A stretch of DNA of 64,000 nucleotides from Thermoplasmata archaeon (GTDB lineage Archaea; Thermoplasmatota; Thermoplasmata; Sysuiplasmatales; Sysuiplasmataceae): assembly GCA_021806165.1 (NCBI GenBank), contig JAJZXY010000003.1:62001-126000 (forward strand), read 5' to 3'. This document shows, piece after piece, positions 53,931 to 64,000 of this stretch. The notes under the pieces were generated by a model, which was not told the DNA's origin, ran no database searches, and saw nothing but the letters and a program-made list of their open reading frames with translations. The translations under genes and the position numbers were made by a program. The stretch's first letter is position 1. Each line of letters opens with the position of its first letter.

Positions 53931-54915
53931 GCTGGCAGGCATAAATCTCTGGGCGCCGGTGGATCTGGGACTGGCGTATATACTGCTGGTGTCATTCCTG
54001 CTCGGAGTGGTCCACGGCATTACGCCTGATGAGCACACCTGGCCGATCACCTTTGCATATTCCGTGGGTTCATACAGCTCAAAGGGAGGTGCGAAAGCGG
54101 GCCTCCTCTTCTCACTTGGCTTCACGCTGCAGCGCTCTGCGCTTGCTGAGCTCGCCTACTTCGCCCTTGTGGGCATATTCACAACTACGTTCGCGTTTGG
54201 CGTCTCATATCTGGTCGTCGGTATCGCGATGGCTGCTGCCGGCCTCTACTACCAGAGGAGAAACCATTACTTCCACTGGCATTACCTGGAGGAGAAACTC
54301 GGCACCCTTTTCCACGTACATCACCATGGGAGCGAGCAGCAGAAGGAGGAGTTTGAGCACAGGGCAAATCCTTCAGAAAGCATGGACGGCCTTGCTGAAA
54401 TGGGACCTGTTCCCGGAAGGCTGGCGCTTATTCATGGAATCATTGCCGGATTCGGCTTCGGTGCATTTGCACTCATAATGTATACTGTCCTGGTCCCGTC
54501 CATGCCAAGCCCATGGATCGCCTTCCTGCCCGGACTGCTGTTTGGCCTGGGGACGATGGTAATGCAGATAATCTTCGGGGCGTTCTTCGGCAAAGCAGTC
54601 GGGGGAAGGGGAAGGTTAAGCAAGGAGGGGGTGGCTTACGTGTCCAGGAGAATATCAACCTCCGTCCTCTCCTACGGCGGGCTTGCGTTCGTAATTGGGG
54701 GGGCGGCGGTGCTGGCCTTCCCTTCACTGATGGATGTGGGAATAGCTACAGGCCTGAAGGTGCACAATCTCAGCACCCTGGACATAGGCTTCTTCATGGT
54801 GGTCATAAGTGTGGGCGTCATTGGCATACTTGCATACCTGTTTTCAGTCAGGAAGGCAAGGGAGCTCGGCTACGTTGAGAGGGATGCTTCACCGGAAGCG
54901 GCGAAGCAGGGCTGA
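53869..54915 (+). CDS. membrane protein resembling Ni/Co or other metal transporters
   Basis: 348 residues as drawn (TTG 53869; start uncertain, GTG 53959 possible). About six or seven helices. Helix 1 contains GVVHGITPDEHTWPIT, similar to the H-x-x-x-x-D-H-type metal motif of NiCoT/RcnA-like permeases. A His-rich loop follows (YFHWHYLEEKLG, FHVHHHG), a common metal-binding feature. A second His-Gly pair (LIHGIIAGFGFGAF) begins the second half, so it is an internal repeat. It overlaps the DtxR-type regulator gene by 62 bases if the TTG is used. Metal identity (Ni, Co, Fe or Mn) cannot be told. Confidence 0.65.
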   Translation: MATRRYARTANRSGPEPGAAELAGINLWAPVDLGLAYILLVSFLLGVVHGITPDEHTWPITFAYSVGSYSSKGGAKAGLLFSLGFTLQRSALAELAYFALVGIFTTTFAFGVSYLVVGIAMAAAGLYYQRRNHYFHWHYLEEKLGTLFHVHHHGSEQQKEEFEHRANPSESMDGLAEMGPVPGRLALIHGIIAGFGFGAFALIMYTVLVPSMPSPWIAFLPGLLFGLGTMVMQIIFGAFFGKAVGGRGRLSKEGVAYVSRRISTSVLSYGGLAFVIGGAAVLAFPSLMDVGIATGLKVHNLSTLDIGFFMVVISVGVIGILAYLFSVRKARELGYVERDASPEAAKQG

Positions 54916-54927
54916 GAGACTGTTTGC

Positions 54928-55929
54928 TCATACAGCTCCATGGCTTTCTCTTTCGGAGGCAGCGTCAAAGGCGAGTTCGATTGCACCTATGTCAACGACC
55001 CTCTCAGGCATTCTGGATACAAGTATCCGGACCTTCTCATTTGGGCCCCGCGCGAGTTCCTTCCTTGTGTAGAATTCCACACGCTTTCTGAGATACTCCC
55101 CCTCCCGTGCCATTCCACCTCCAAGGACAATGGTTGAGAAGCTCATGAGCATGGTGGCACCGGCCAGTGCAAAGCCGAGGTACCGGCAGGCGCTCTCGAC
55201 TATCTCTGATGACAGCATGTCTCCCTTCCGGGCCTCTTCAAAGACCATCGCACTGTTTACCGTCTCCCCATTCGCCCCTGCGCGGTCAATGAGTGAGCTT
55301 GTCTCCCTCCTCATCCTCTCGCTTGCGATCCTGGCTATGGACAGGCCCGAGGATAATGTTTCGAGGCAGCCTCTCTTACCGCAGCCGCATGATGGCCCGT
55401 TTTCCGCAACGGTCGTATGCCCGATCTCGCCTGCAACCTTGCTGCTTCCCTCGTAGACACGTCCACCTATCACGAGCCCTGCGCCTATCCCTGTGCTTAT
55501 CGTCACGTAGAGCAGGTCGCCCTGACCATGCCCTCCGTGCCTGTATTCACCCAGGGCCCCCACGTTGGCATCATTCATGATGCTTGCAGGAATTGACAGC
55601 GCGTCAGAGAGCATCCCAGCCAGAGGGATGTCGTCCCAGCCTGGTATGTTAGTCCCGTAGATCACCTTCCCTTCTGTAAAGCTTACAGGACCCGCGAAGG
55701 CCACACCGATTCCAACGCAGTCGCTTCTGCTGAGACCCTTCCTCCCAAGCATGGAGGAAATCATGGCGCTCACTTCCGAAACCAGACTCTCCGGCTTCCT
55801 CATCCTGCGGGTAGAGTCCACAACCCTTTCTTCGATTACACCGCGGCTGAAAGCGAGAGCGAGAGAGACTTTCGTCGCGCCGATATCACAGCCCAGAGCG
55901 AATTTCCTGCCTGACGCCGTCTGCAACAC
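54928..55929 (-). CDS. ROK-family sugar kinase (glucokinase-like)
   Basis: 333 residues. ATP-binding GCDIGATKVSLALA, catalytic Asp in IMNDANVGALGEYRHG, ISTGIGAGLVIGG, and the ROK zinc site GHTTV followed by CGCGKRGCLE. Phosphorylates glucose or another hexose. GTG 55929 or TTG 55926 start. Convergent with the metal-transporter gene (12-base gap). Confidence 0.88.
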   Translation of the reverse strand: MLQTASGRKFALGCDIGATKVSLALAFSRGVIEERVVDSTRRMRKPESLVSEVSAMISSMLGRKGLSRSDCVGIGVAFAGPVSFTEGKVIYGTNIPGWDDIPLAGMLSDALSIPASIMNDANVGALGEYRHGGHGQGDLLYVTISTGIGAGLVIGGRVYEGSSKVAGEIGHTTVAENGPSCGCGKRGCLETLSSGLSIARIASERMRRETSSLIDRAGANGETVNSAMVFEEARKGDMLSSEIVESACRYLGFALAGATMLMSFSTIVLGGGMAREGEYLRKRVEFYTRKELARGPNEKVRILVSRMPERVVDIGAIELAFDAASERESHGAV

Positions 55930-56056
55930 CCTGGAGAGTGAAGGTGATGCAGGTCTCTTCTACTTTTTCAGGATACTGGCGCATCTGGGAGCAGGATAGA
56001 GAAGTTATTTTAGTTGAGTCGCAATTGTTTCCTTTCCCGTAAACAGGGGAGTAAGG

Positions 56057-56299
56057 ATGAAACTCTCGGCACTTGACATTGATCTGCTGACCGTGATCTC
56101 AAAACGTGGCATTGCAGGCATCACCAAGGAGGAACTGATCGCAGAAGTCGGCAAGACCGTCAAGGGAATTGCCTACGCTGATCTCTGGAGACATGTCACT
56201 GCACTGGCCAATGGTGGCATGGTAGATGTGGAAATGAGCGGCCCTGATGATTTTACAGTCTACATAACCGATTTGGGAAAAGAGAAGTTCGGTAAGTGA
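56057..56299 (+). CDS. small winged-helix protein
   Basis: 80 residues. One winged helix: ALDIDLLTVISKRGIAGITKEELIAEVGKTVKGIAYADLWRHVTALANGGMVDVEM, then a two-strand wing (DFTVYITDLGKEKF). ATG 56057 with a TATA-like GTTATTTTAG near 56003. No partner domain; could be DNA-binding or a small partner protein. Confidence 0.65.
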   Translation: MKLSALDIDLLTVISKRGIAGITKEELIAEVGKTVKGIAYADLWRHVTALANGGMVDVEMSGPDDFTVYITDLGKEKFGK

Positions 56300-56346
56300 A
56301 GCTGGCTGAAGCTGAAACAACGTTCTTCATGTTAAAAAAACAGTTT

Positions 56347-56361
56347 GTCACATGCATTCTG
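56347..56361 (-). ncRNA. 3' half of the 23S processing stem
   Basis: In RNA sense this reads CAGAATGCATGTGAC and pairs over 15 positions with GTCATATGCATTCTG at 59339-59353 (one G-U). This encloses the 23S gene, as expected for the archaeal bulge-helix-bulge excision of pre-23S rRNA. Confidence 0.7.
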
Positions 56362-56399
56362 TGTAACGGCAAGCCGTTGCTGCAAAACTTCTAGCACTG

Positions 56400-59330
<2,931 letters not shown>

Positions 59331-59338
59331 CACACGTC

Positions 59339-59353
59339 CAGAATGCATATGAC
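59339..59353 (-). ncRNA. 5' half of the 23S processing stem
   Basis: GTCATATGCATTCTG in RNA sense, complementary to 56347-56361. Just inside the stem, TGTG/GTGT and ACAC/TACA segments can make a short central helix with bulges, consistent with a bulge-helix-bulge site of uncertain register. Confidence 0.7.
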
Positions 59354-59568
59354 TGGCATCACCGACCTCCCCCCTGCCTTCCACAGGGATGGGGGTCTCA
59401 CCACTTCCTCGGCGATATTGCTCGACGAGTGCACGTACCGCTTAATACGTCCATTCTAGTATTAAACTCTTCATCAGGGGGAGCAGCCAAGGGGGCAACC
59501 GGAGGGTTGCCGGACCTTGATTTTCTCACTTCCCTTTCTGAGGGCTTAAGGGCACAGCATCTGCCCTT

Positions 59569-59577
59569 TCTTATACC
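59569..59577 (-). promoter_or_regulatory. TATA box of the 23S rRNA gene
   Basis: Minus strand GGTATAAGAA, ~215 bases upstream of the processing stem. No 16S lies between, so this is a dedicated 23S promoter. Confidence 0.5.
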
Positions 59578-59638
59578 TTTCGGATGAACTGCAGCAGCAG
59601 TTTTGCGAAAGGCTGTGCGGAATTTCGTCCTGTGGGTG

Positions 59639-60628
59639 TCAGATGTGCTTCCTGTGGCCCACGATGATGACGTAGTCGTCCATGTCAAGGGGAGTGTTGC
59701 CGTCAAAGTCCACTATGAATTTTCCTTTTCTGCATACAGCGACTGCCCTCTCCTTCCTGGACCGCATCAAAACCCCCACTGTTGTGGCTTCCAACGCAGT
59801 TATCCCATCAAGCCTCAGGCCATCCGAGCCTCCCATCAGATGTATCAGGAAACCGAGACCTTTGGAGTCCACCACCGCATCCGCAAGCATATCTCCCTGC
59901 AGCTTTGAAACGGGAATAACATGGTCTATCCTGGCAGAGGACATTATTGGAAAGTCTTCAAATTTCTGGCACGCGGAAATGACAACGATCTCGGGGTTGA
60001 GTTCCTTGGCCTTAAGCGCGATCATGACTGAAAGCTCATCAGGCTGAGAGGAGACAACAAGAGAATCGGCACCGGTGATTCCAGCTTTCTTCAGTACTTC
60101 TGACTGGAGCGGATTACCCGCAACAAGGTTGATGCCACGAGTCTTCATAATCGCCGGGTCCACGCTTTCATCTACAAGGACTATCTCTATGTCATGCCTG
60201 GCCAGCCTGTCAATGAGTTCGTCGGTACTCTCGCCATATCCGGCTACTATGACATGTCTTTTCAACTTGTACCTGTGAAGCCCCCTTAGTTGTAAAAACC
60301 TTTTGTTGGTTATATACGAACCAAGCTCTGTCAGCACCGCCGCGAATATGCCGATACCGAATATCACCACGTAGAAGAAGACAAGACGCGACCAGAAATT
60401 CGTCGGGTAGATGTCGCCGTAGCCTACTGTGGTGAGAGTCACGACAACCCAGTAGAGAGATGAAAAGAGGCTGTTCTTCGCGCCGCTTGGAAGGATGGGT
60501 TCGGTAAAGTAGAAGAGAAATGTGCCTGACAAAACTACGGTCACGGCCAGCCCCGCAAGACCAAGTGCCTTCAGTGCCCCCACGAACCGTCTTATCCTCC
60601 TTTTGAATGCGAGGAAGAAATATATCAT
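59639..60628 (-). CDS. two-helix potassium channel with RCK (TrkA-N/C) domains
   Basis: 329 residues, MthK-like. Two membrane helices flank a pore with selectivity filter TVGYGD (after SSLYWVVVTLT). The cytosolic RCK domain begins RHVIVAGYGESTDELIDRLA (Rossmann-like) and ends in a TrkA-C domain (LEATTVGVLMRSRKERAVAV...MDDYVIIVG). Ligand-gated K+ flux across the membrane. ATG 60628 drawn; GTG 60679 gives 17 more residues and cannot be excluded, given a TATA-like TTTTATCG near 60745. Confidence 0.9.
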   Translation of the reverse strand: MIYFFLAFKRRIRRFVGALKALGLAGLAVTVVLSGTFLFYFTEPILPSGAKNSLFSSLYWVVVTLTTVGYGDIYPTNFWSRLVFFYVVIFGIGIFAAVLTELGSYITNKRFLQLRGLHRYKLKRHVIVAGYGESTDELIDRLARHDIEIVLVDESVDPAIMKTRGINLVAGNPLQSEVLKKAGITGADSLVVSSQPDELSVMIALKAKELNPEIVVISACQKFEDFPIMSSARIDHVIPVSKLQGDMLADAVVDSKGLGFLIHLMGGSDGLRLDGITALEATTVGVLMRSRKERAVAVCRKGKFIVDFDGNTPLDMDDYVIIVGHRKHI

Positions 60629-60830
60629 AAGGGAAGCACCGCCGCCGAAATGTTTTGTCCAGGCAAGCACCGGCTGCACTTCCAGGAGAGTGGGCCGCCT
60701 GAGGACGAGCGCTTCACCATACTGAACACTGAATGGTTTTCACGATAAAAATCTACCCGGAGGGCAATGATAGGAAATGCAGGGATGCGACGAAACATAT
60801 TATAAGAGTGAAAGCCATATCATGCCGACA

Positions 60831-60843
60831 GTTGTCTGACAAC
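60831..60843. promoter_or_regulatory. 13-bp palindrome before the TPR gene
   Basis: GTTGTC-T-GACAAC, located ~25-30 bases after a TATA-like ACATATTATAAG (~60796-60807), so it sits at the expected transcription start. Confidence 0.35.
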
Positions 60844-60868
60844 AGTCAATTCAAAGGGATGGGAAAAA

Positions 60869-63800
60869 ATGACGTCGGAGAGCGCCTTTCATTCAGTGGA
60901 ACCTGCTGGCACGGAACCGTCGGGTGACAGACGGCCAAAAACGGTTACGGACGACTGCCTGGATGATCAGACTGCACGCAGGATTCTCGACACAATAAGG
61001 GCAAGCAAGAAATTCATTGATGAGGCAGAGCTGGCCAAGCAGTGCAGGGCGGTGCTCGAATTCTACTTCTCGAGAGGGGAGCACAGCATGGTGGTGGAGG
61101 CCTGCTCACTTATTGACACCGGCTCAAGGACGGCGAGGGATGATTATCTGCTGTCATCCTCTTACATCTCCTCAGGAGATTTTGAAAAAGCGAGAGGCGT
61201 AATTTCCACCGCTGCCTGGAAAGGCGGGAGGGACTGGCAGCTGACAGCGCTCGGGAAGCTGCTGGCCGAACAGGGACGTAAGCAGGAGGCCAGGGCCCAT
61301 TTTGAGGAGGCGCTAAAGTCCAACATATTCAACGGGGAAGCGCTGAATGAACTGACAGCCGGCTGGCCGGATGATGAGTTCACTGTCAGGGCAAGGGGGG
61401 AGGTCCTCAGGCTGCAGGGAAACTCTGCCGAGGCTGCAAGCGCATTCATGCAACTTCTGGACAATGGCAATGAGGAACCCGAAGTATTGAAGTCCGCCGG
61501 TATAGCTCTTGCGGATTCAAGACAGTATGACAAAGCGGAGAATCTCCTTCAGAAGGCTGTAGTTACGGGTGGCGATGCTGGCGCAGACATCGCTCTGGGC
61601 ATAGTTCAGCTGGAGAGGAATGAAACGGAGGCAGGGATTGAGAGTATTGAAAGGGGAATCAGCAAAGGTGCAGAAAGAACACTGGAACTCCTCCGGAAGC
61701 TCATAGCCGCTTACATCAAAACGGGTCAGAACCAAAGAGGGGAAGAGGTGCTTGACTATCTTCTGAAGAACGAAGCTTCAGAAGGCCTTCCAAGAAAGGA
61801 ACTGATGCAGTCAATGCTTAAAGCATGCAGGGAATGCAAGAACCACGGGATGGTGCTCAGTATTTACGACAGGACCCAACCCAATGAAAGGGGGCAAGAG
61901 CTCAAGGTTCTGAGGCTTGAAGCTCTGACCGCACAGGGGAGGTACACTGATGCGCTTGAGGCACTCGAAGAGGCATCTGACCTGAGCAACAAGGAGGAGA
62001 GGAGGATGGTTCTCCTCCGAAAATCCGGAAGGCTCGATGAAGCTTCTGCCCTGGCAAACGAAGTGCTCAGGAAGGACAGGAAAAATCATGAAGCGGCATA
62101 TACGGCCATTTACACCGCATACAGGAGCGGTGCACCCAGGGAGCAGCTGAAGAGGTTCAGGTCGCTCGTCCTTGGGTCGGGGAACAGGGATTTGCTCCTA
62201 CTGTATCTGGAGTCGGCAAAAAGGTGCCGGGAAGACCTCCTTGTGGTGCAGGCAGCCCAGTCGCTGATTTCAACGGGCCATTCAACAGTGGAGATACTGG
62301 GAGATCGTGCGACAGCTGTGGAGCGGCTCGGCAGGGTGTCACAAAGCGCAAGGCTCCTCAAGAAGCTGCACGGCAGAGAAAGGGGCGTCGCGTCTTTGGA
62401 GCTTCTGACTGCTTTCTACGCGAGGCATGGAAGATTTGCGGAAGAAGAGGCGGCACTTGAAGAGGCGCAGTCAACGATGCACCTGCCTATAGCACTGCTT
62501 GAGCGCCTTGCCAAACTGAAGATGGACAGGGGTGAGGTTGAATCTGCAGTAGGCATCATTGCGTCGGCAATGGAGAACGGAGAGTCTGCCGACGGGAGAT
62601 ACCTCCAGGCTCAGGTGCTCCTGAAGGCGGGTAAATTCACGGATGCGGTGAATGCAGCAGGAAGGGCAATGAAGCTGGGTTACCCCGGCAAGTTTGGGGA
62701 ATACGCCGCCGGTCAGGCTGAGGAAGGGGCGGGAAACAACGAGGCAGCGCTTTCGTGCTACGACAGGGCAATAAACTTTGGATTGTCATCTCCGGAAGTG
62801 TTCCTGAGCAAGGCAAAGCTGCTGAAGAAGATGAACAGGGTGGACAGGGCCAGGGAGGAGGTGCAGTCCCTGGAGAGCATGTTCCTGGGCAATATGCACG
62901 TTGAGGACGAATGCCTTGAATTCTATTACGGTGAGAGCATGCACCAGCAGTGCATTGATGCGGCCGAAAGAGCAATCAGGAGCGACAGGACGAATGAGCA
63001 TGCATGGAGGAGGCGCGGACTTTCCCTCCTTGCACTGAAAAGATACGATGAATCCATAGTATCGCTGGAGGCTGCCCTGAAGTTGAAGAGGGACAGTGAG
63101 ACTATCAGCGGTTTGAAGGAGGCTTACAATGCGAAGGGTGACAAGAGGTCCATCATCAGGGCAATAGACATGCTTCTTGAATTCAGGGGCGGAGAAAAGG
63201 CACTGCTGCTGGAGAAGGGTGATGTTCTGGCGGAAAGCGGCAGGCACGAGGAAGCTCTGAACACGTATCAAAGTGCAATGGACAGGTTTGGTCTCGATGA
63301 GGATGCTGTTGTCAGGAAGGGCGGCATACTGCATGCTCAAGGGAGGTATCAGGATGAGCTCGAGATCCTGCTCGAATTCAGCAAGGGTGATGGAACCAGG
63401 CCCGCCATACAGGCAATGATTGCCAGGGCATACCTGTGCATGAAGAGGTATTCTGATGCACTGGACTACGCAGACAGGGCGATGACATCCGATCCGGGAA
63501 ACGTAAAGCATCTTGACCTCAGGGCCGGGATACTGCGCGCACTTGGAAGGGATGAAGAGGCGGAGCGCAGCGTGGATATAGCGCTGGGCATTGCCCCCAA
63601 GGATCCTGAAGCTCTTGAGATCAAGGCGGACCTTCTACTCGCGTGGAAAAAGCATTCCCAGGCACTTGAGCTGCTGAACGGTGCCCTTTCCGCCGGAATA
63701 TGCAACCCGTCGATTTACCGGAAGAGGGGCGATTCCCTGCTGAATCTTGAAAGGTATGCAGAAGCGCTTGATTCGTACACCAAGGCGCAGAAGGACGACC

Positions 63801-64000
63801 CTTCAGGCAGCGCCGCCCTTCTCGGGAAGGGTATTTGCGAGCTCCACCTGGGGAGATACTCCTCTGCAACACTTTCACTCAATGAATACACGAAGAAGGA
63901 GCCGGAGAGCGGAAAGGGATGGTATTACTTCGGACTGGCTCTGAAGAACCAGAAGATTTACTCGGAAGCGAGGAGAGCATTCTCGCATGCCGTAGAACTC
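60869..64000 (+). CDS. giant TPR-repeat protein, incomplete at the window end
   Basis: At least 1044 residues with no stop before base 64000. Soluble, no signal peptide. Most of the length is degenerate tetratricopeptide repeats, with clearer ones late: AWRRRGLSLLALKRYDESIVSLEAALKL, IRKRGDSLL-like YRKRGDSLLNLERYAEALDSYTKAQ, and GWYYFGLALKNQKIYSEARRAFSHAVEL. TPR arrays scaffold protein complexes. ATG 60869 follows GGGATGGG. Partner unknown; no operon partner in view. Confidence 0.85.
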   Translation, partial: MTSESAFHSVEPAGTEPSGDRRPKTVTDDCLDDQTARRILDTIRASKKFIDEAELAKQCRAVLEFYFSRGEHSMVVEACSLIDTGSRTARDDYLLSSSYISSGDFEKARGVISTAAWKGGRDWQLTALGKLLAEQGRKQEARAHFEEALKSNIFNGEALNELTAGWPDDEFTVRARGEVLRLQGNSAEAASAFMQLLDNGNEEPEVLKSAGIALADSRQYDKAENLLQKAVVTGGDAGADIALGIVQLERNETEAGIESIERGISKGAERTLELLRKLIAAYIKTGQNQRGEEVLDYLLKNEASEGLPRKELMQSMLKACRECKNHGMVLSIYDRTQPNERGQELKVLRLEALTAQGRYTDALEALEEASDLSNKEERRMVLLRKSGRLDEASALANEVLRKDRKNHEAAYTAIYTAYRSGAPREQLKRFRSLVLGSGNRDLLLLYLESAKRCREDLLVVQAAQSLISTGHSTVEILGDRATAVERLGRVSQSARLLKKLHGRERGVASLELLTAFYARHGRFAEEEAALEEAQSTMHLPIALLERLAKLKMDRGEVESAVGIIASAMENGESADGRYLQAQVLLKAGKFTDAVNAAGRAMKLGYPGKFGEYAAGQAEEGAGNNEAALSCYDRAINFGLSSPEVFLSKAKLLKKMNRVDRAREEVQSLESMFLGNMHVEDECLEFYYGESMHQQCIDAAERAIRSDRTNEHAWRRRGLSLLALKRYDESIVSLEAALKLKRDSETISGLKEAYNAKGDKRSIIRAIDMLLEFRGGEKALLLEKGDVLAESGRHEEALNTYQSAMDRFGLDEDAVVRKGGILHAQGRYQDELEILLEFSKGDGTRPAIQAMIARAYLCMKRYSDALDYADRAMTSDPGNVKHLDLRAGILRALGRDEEAERSVDIALGIAPKDPEALEIKADLLLAWKKHSQALELLNGALSAGICNPSIYRKRGDSLLNLERYAEALDSYTKAQKDDPSGSAALLGKGICELHLGRYSSATLSLNEYTKKEPESGKGWYYFGLALKNQKIYSEARRAFSHAVEL

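Larger units (their letters stand above)
59331..59638 (-). other. 23S leader and promoter region, no gene
   Basis: Holds the 5' processing strand (59339-59353), a hairpin GGCAACC-GGAG-GGTTGCC at 59494-59511, and a promoter TATA (GGTATAAGAA on the minus strand, ~59569-59577) that would start the transcript near 59548. Nothing else visible. Confidence 0.6.

Overview
The window comes from an archaeon, most likely a member of the Thermoplasmata or a close relative. The support is: TATA boxes about 25 bases upstream of many starts with short or no leaders; two of three tRNA genes with short introns at position 37/38; a 23S rRNA gene with its own promoter and processing stem but no 16S or 5S beside it, as in Thermoplasma; a bacterial-type DNA gyrase pair; an OB-fold SSB with a Gly/Arg tail; KaiC-like ATPases, a DUF835-like domain and archaeal pilus (T2SSE/T2SSF) genes. 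The lineage is inferred, not proven.

Layout. 1-5 kb: sugar-phosphate isomerase, UDP-sulfoquinovose synthase (surface glycans), a zinc-ribbon/coiled-coil/KaiC-like protein and SSB. 5-8.3 kb: tRNA-Phe, then a leftward group of GNAT, malic enzyme, a stray A-type ATPase subunit E and a small partner. 8.4-12.1 kb: complete pstSCAB phosphate importer. 12-15 kb: GNAT, M20 amidohydrolase and a SufR-like regulator. 15-18.1 kb: a PiT phosphate permease gene broken by an ISH3/IS4-like insertion sequence (exact 5-bp target duplication) and by a separate TGA codon, downstream of an intact PhoU-like gene. 18-31 kb: envelope region, with a pilin-like Ig-repeat protein, a Gly/Ala-rich small peptide divergent from a radical SAM/SPASM enzyme, a membrane-anchored surface protein interrupted by an in-frame TGA, and a pilus-assembly operon (pilin, ATPase, two platform proteins, second ATPase). 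31-39.5 kb: SDR, a 1862-residue surface protein with cytosolic zinc ribbons, a coiled-coil zinc-ribbon protein and a KaiC-like ATPase. 39.5-44 kb: gyrA and gyrB. 44-50.5 kb: GNATs, alcohol dehydrogenase, UspA, GT2 glycosyltransferase, pyrE, tRNA-Thr. 50.7-56.3 kb: a DnaA-like AAA+ protein with zinc ribbon and DUF835-like tail, tRNA-Asn, two regulators, a metal-transport-like membrane protein with a DtxR-type operator upstream, ROK kinase and a small winged-helix protein. 56.4-59.6 kb: 23S rRNA. 59.6-64 kb: K+ channel and a giant TPR protein running off the end.

Themes. Phosphate uptake appears to have shifted to the high-affinity Pst system, with PiT dead or dying. Surface construction dominates: N-glycosylation sequons, sulfoquinovose synthesis, a processive glycosyltransferase, pili and giant beta-rich proteins. 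A recurring architecture (zinc ribbon plus coiled coil plus P-loop ATPase, or zinc ribbons behind a membrane anchor) is seen in five proteins and may mark an uncharacterised signalling or scaffold network. The most novel items are the DnaA-like/DUF835 fusion, the candidate modified-peptide pair at 20.4-21.9 kb, and the envelope/zinc-ribbon/KaiC cluster at 31.8-39.5 kb.
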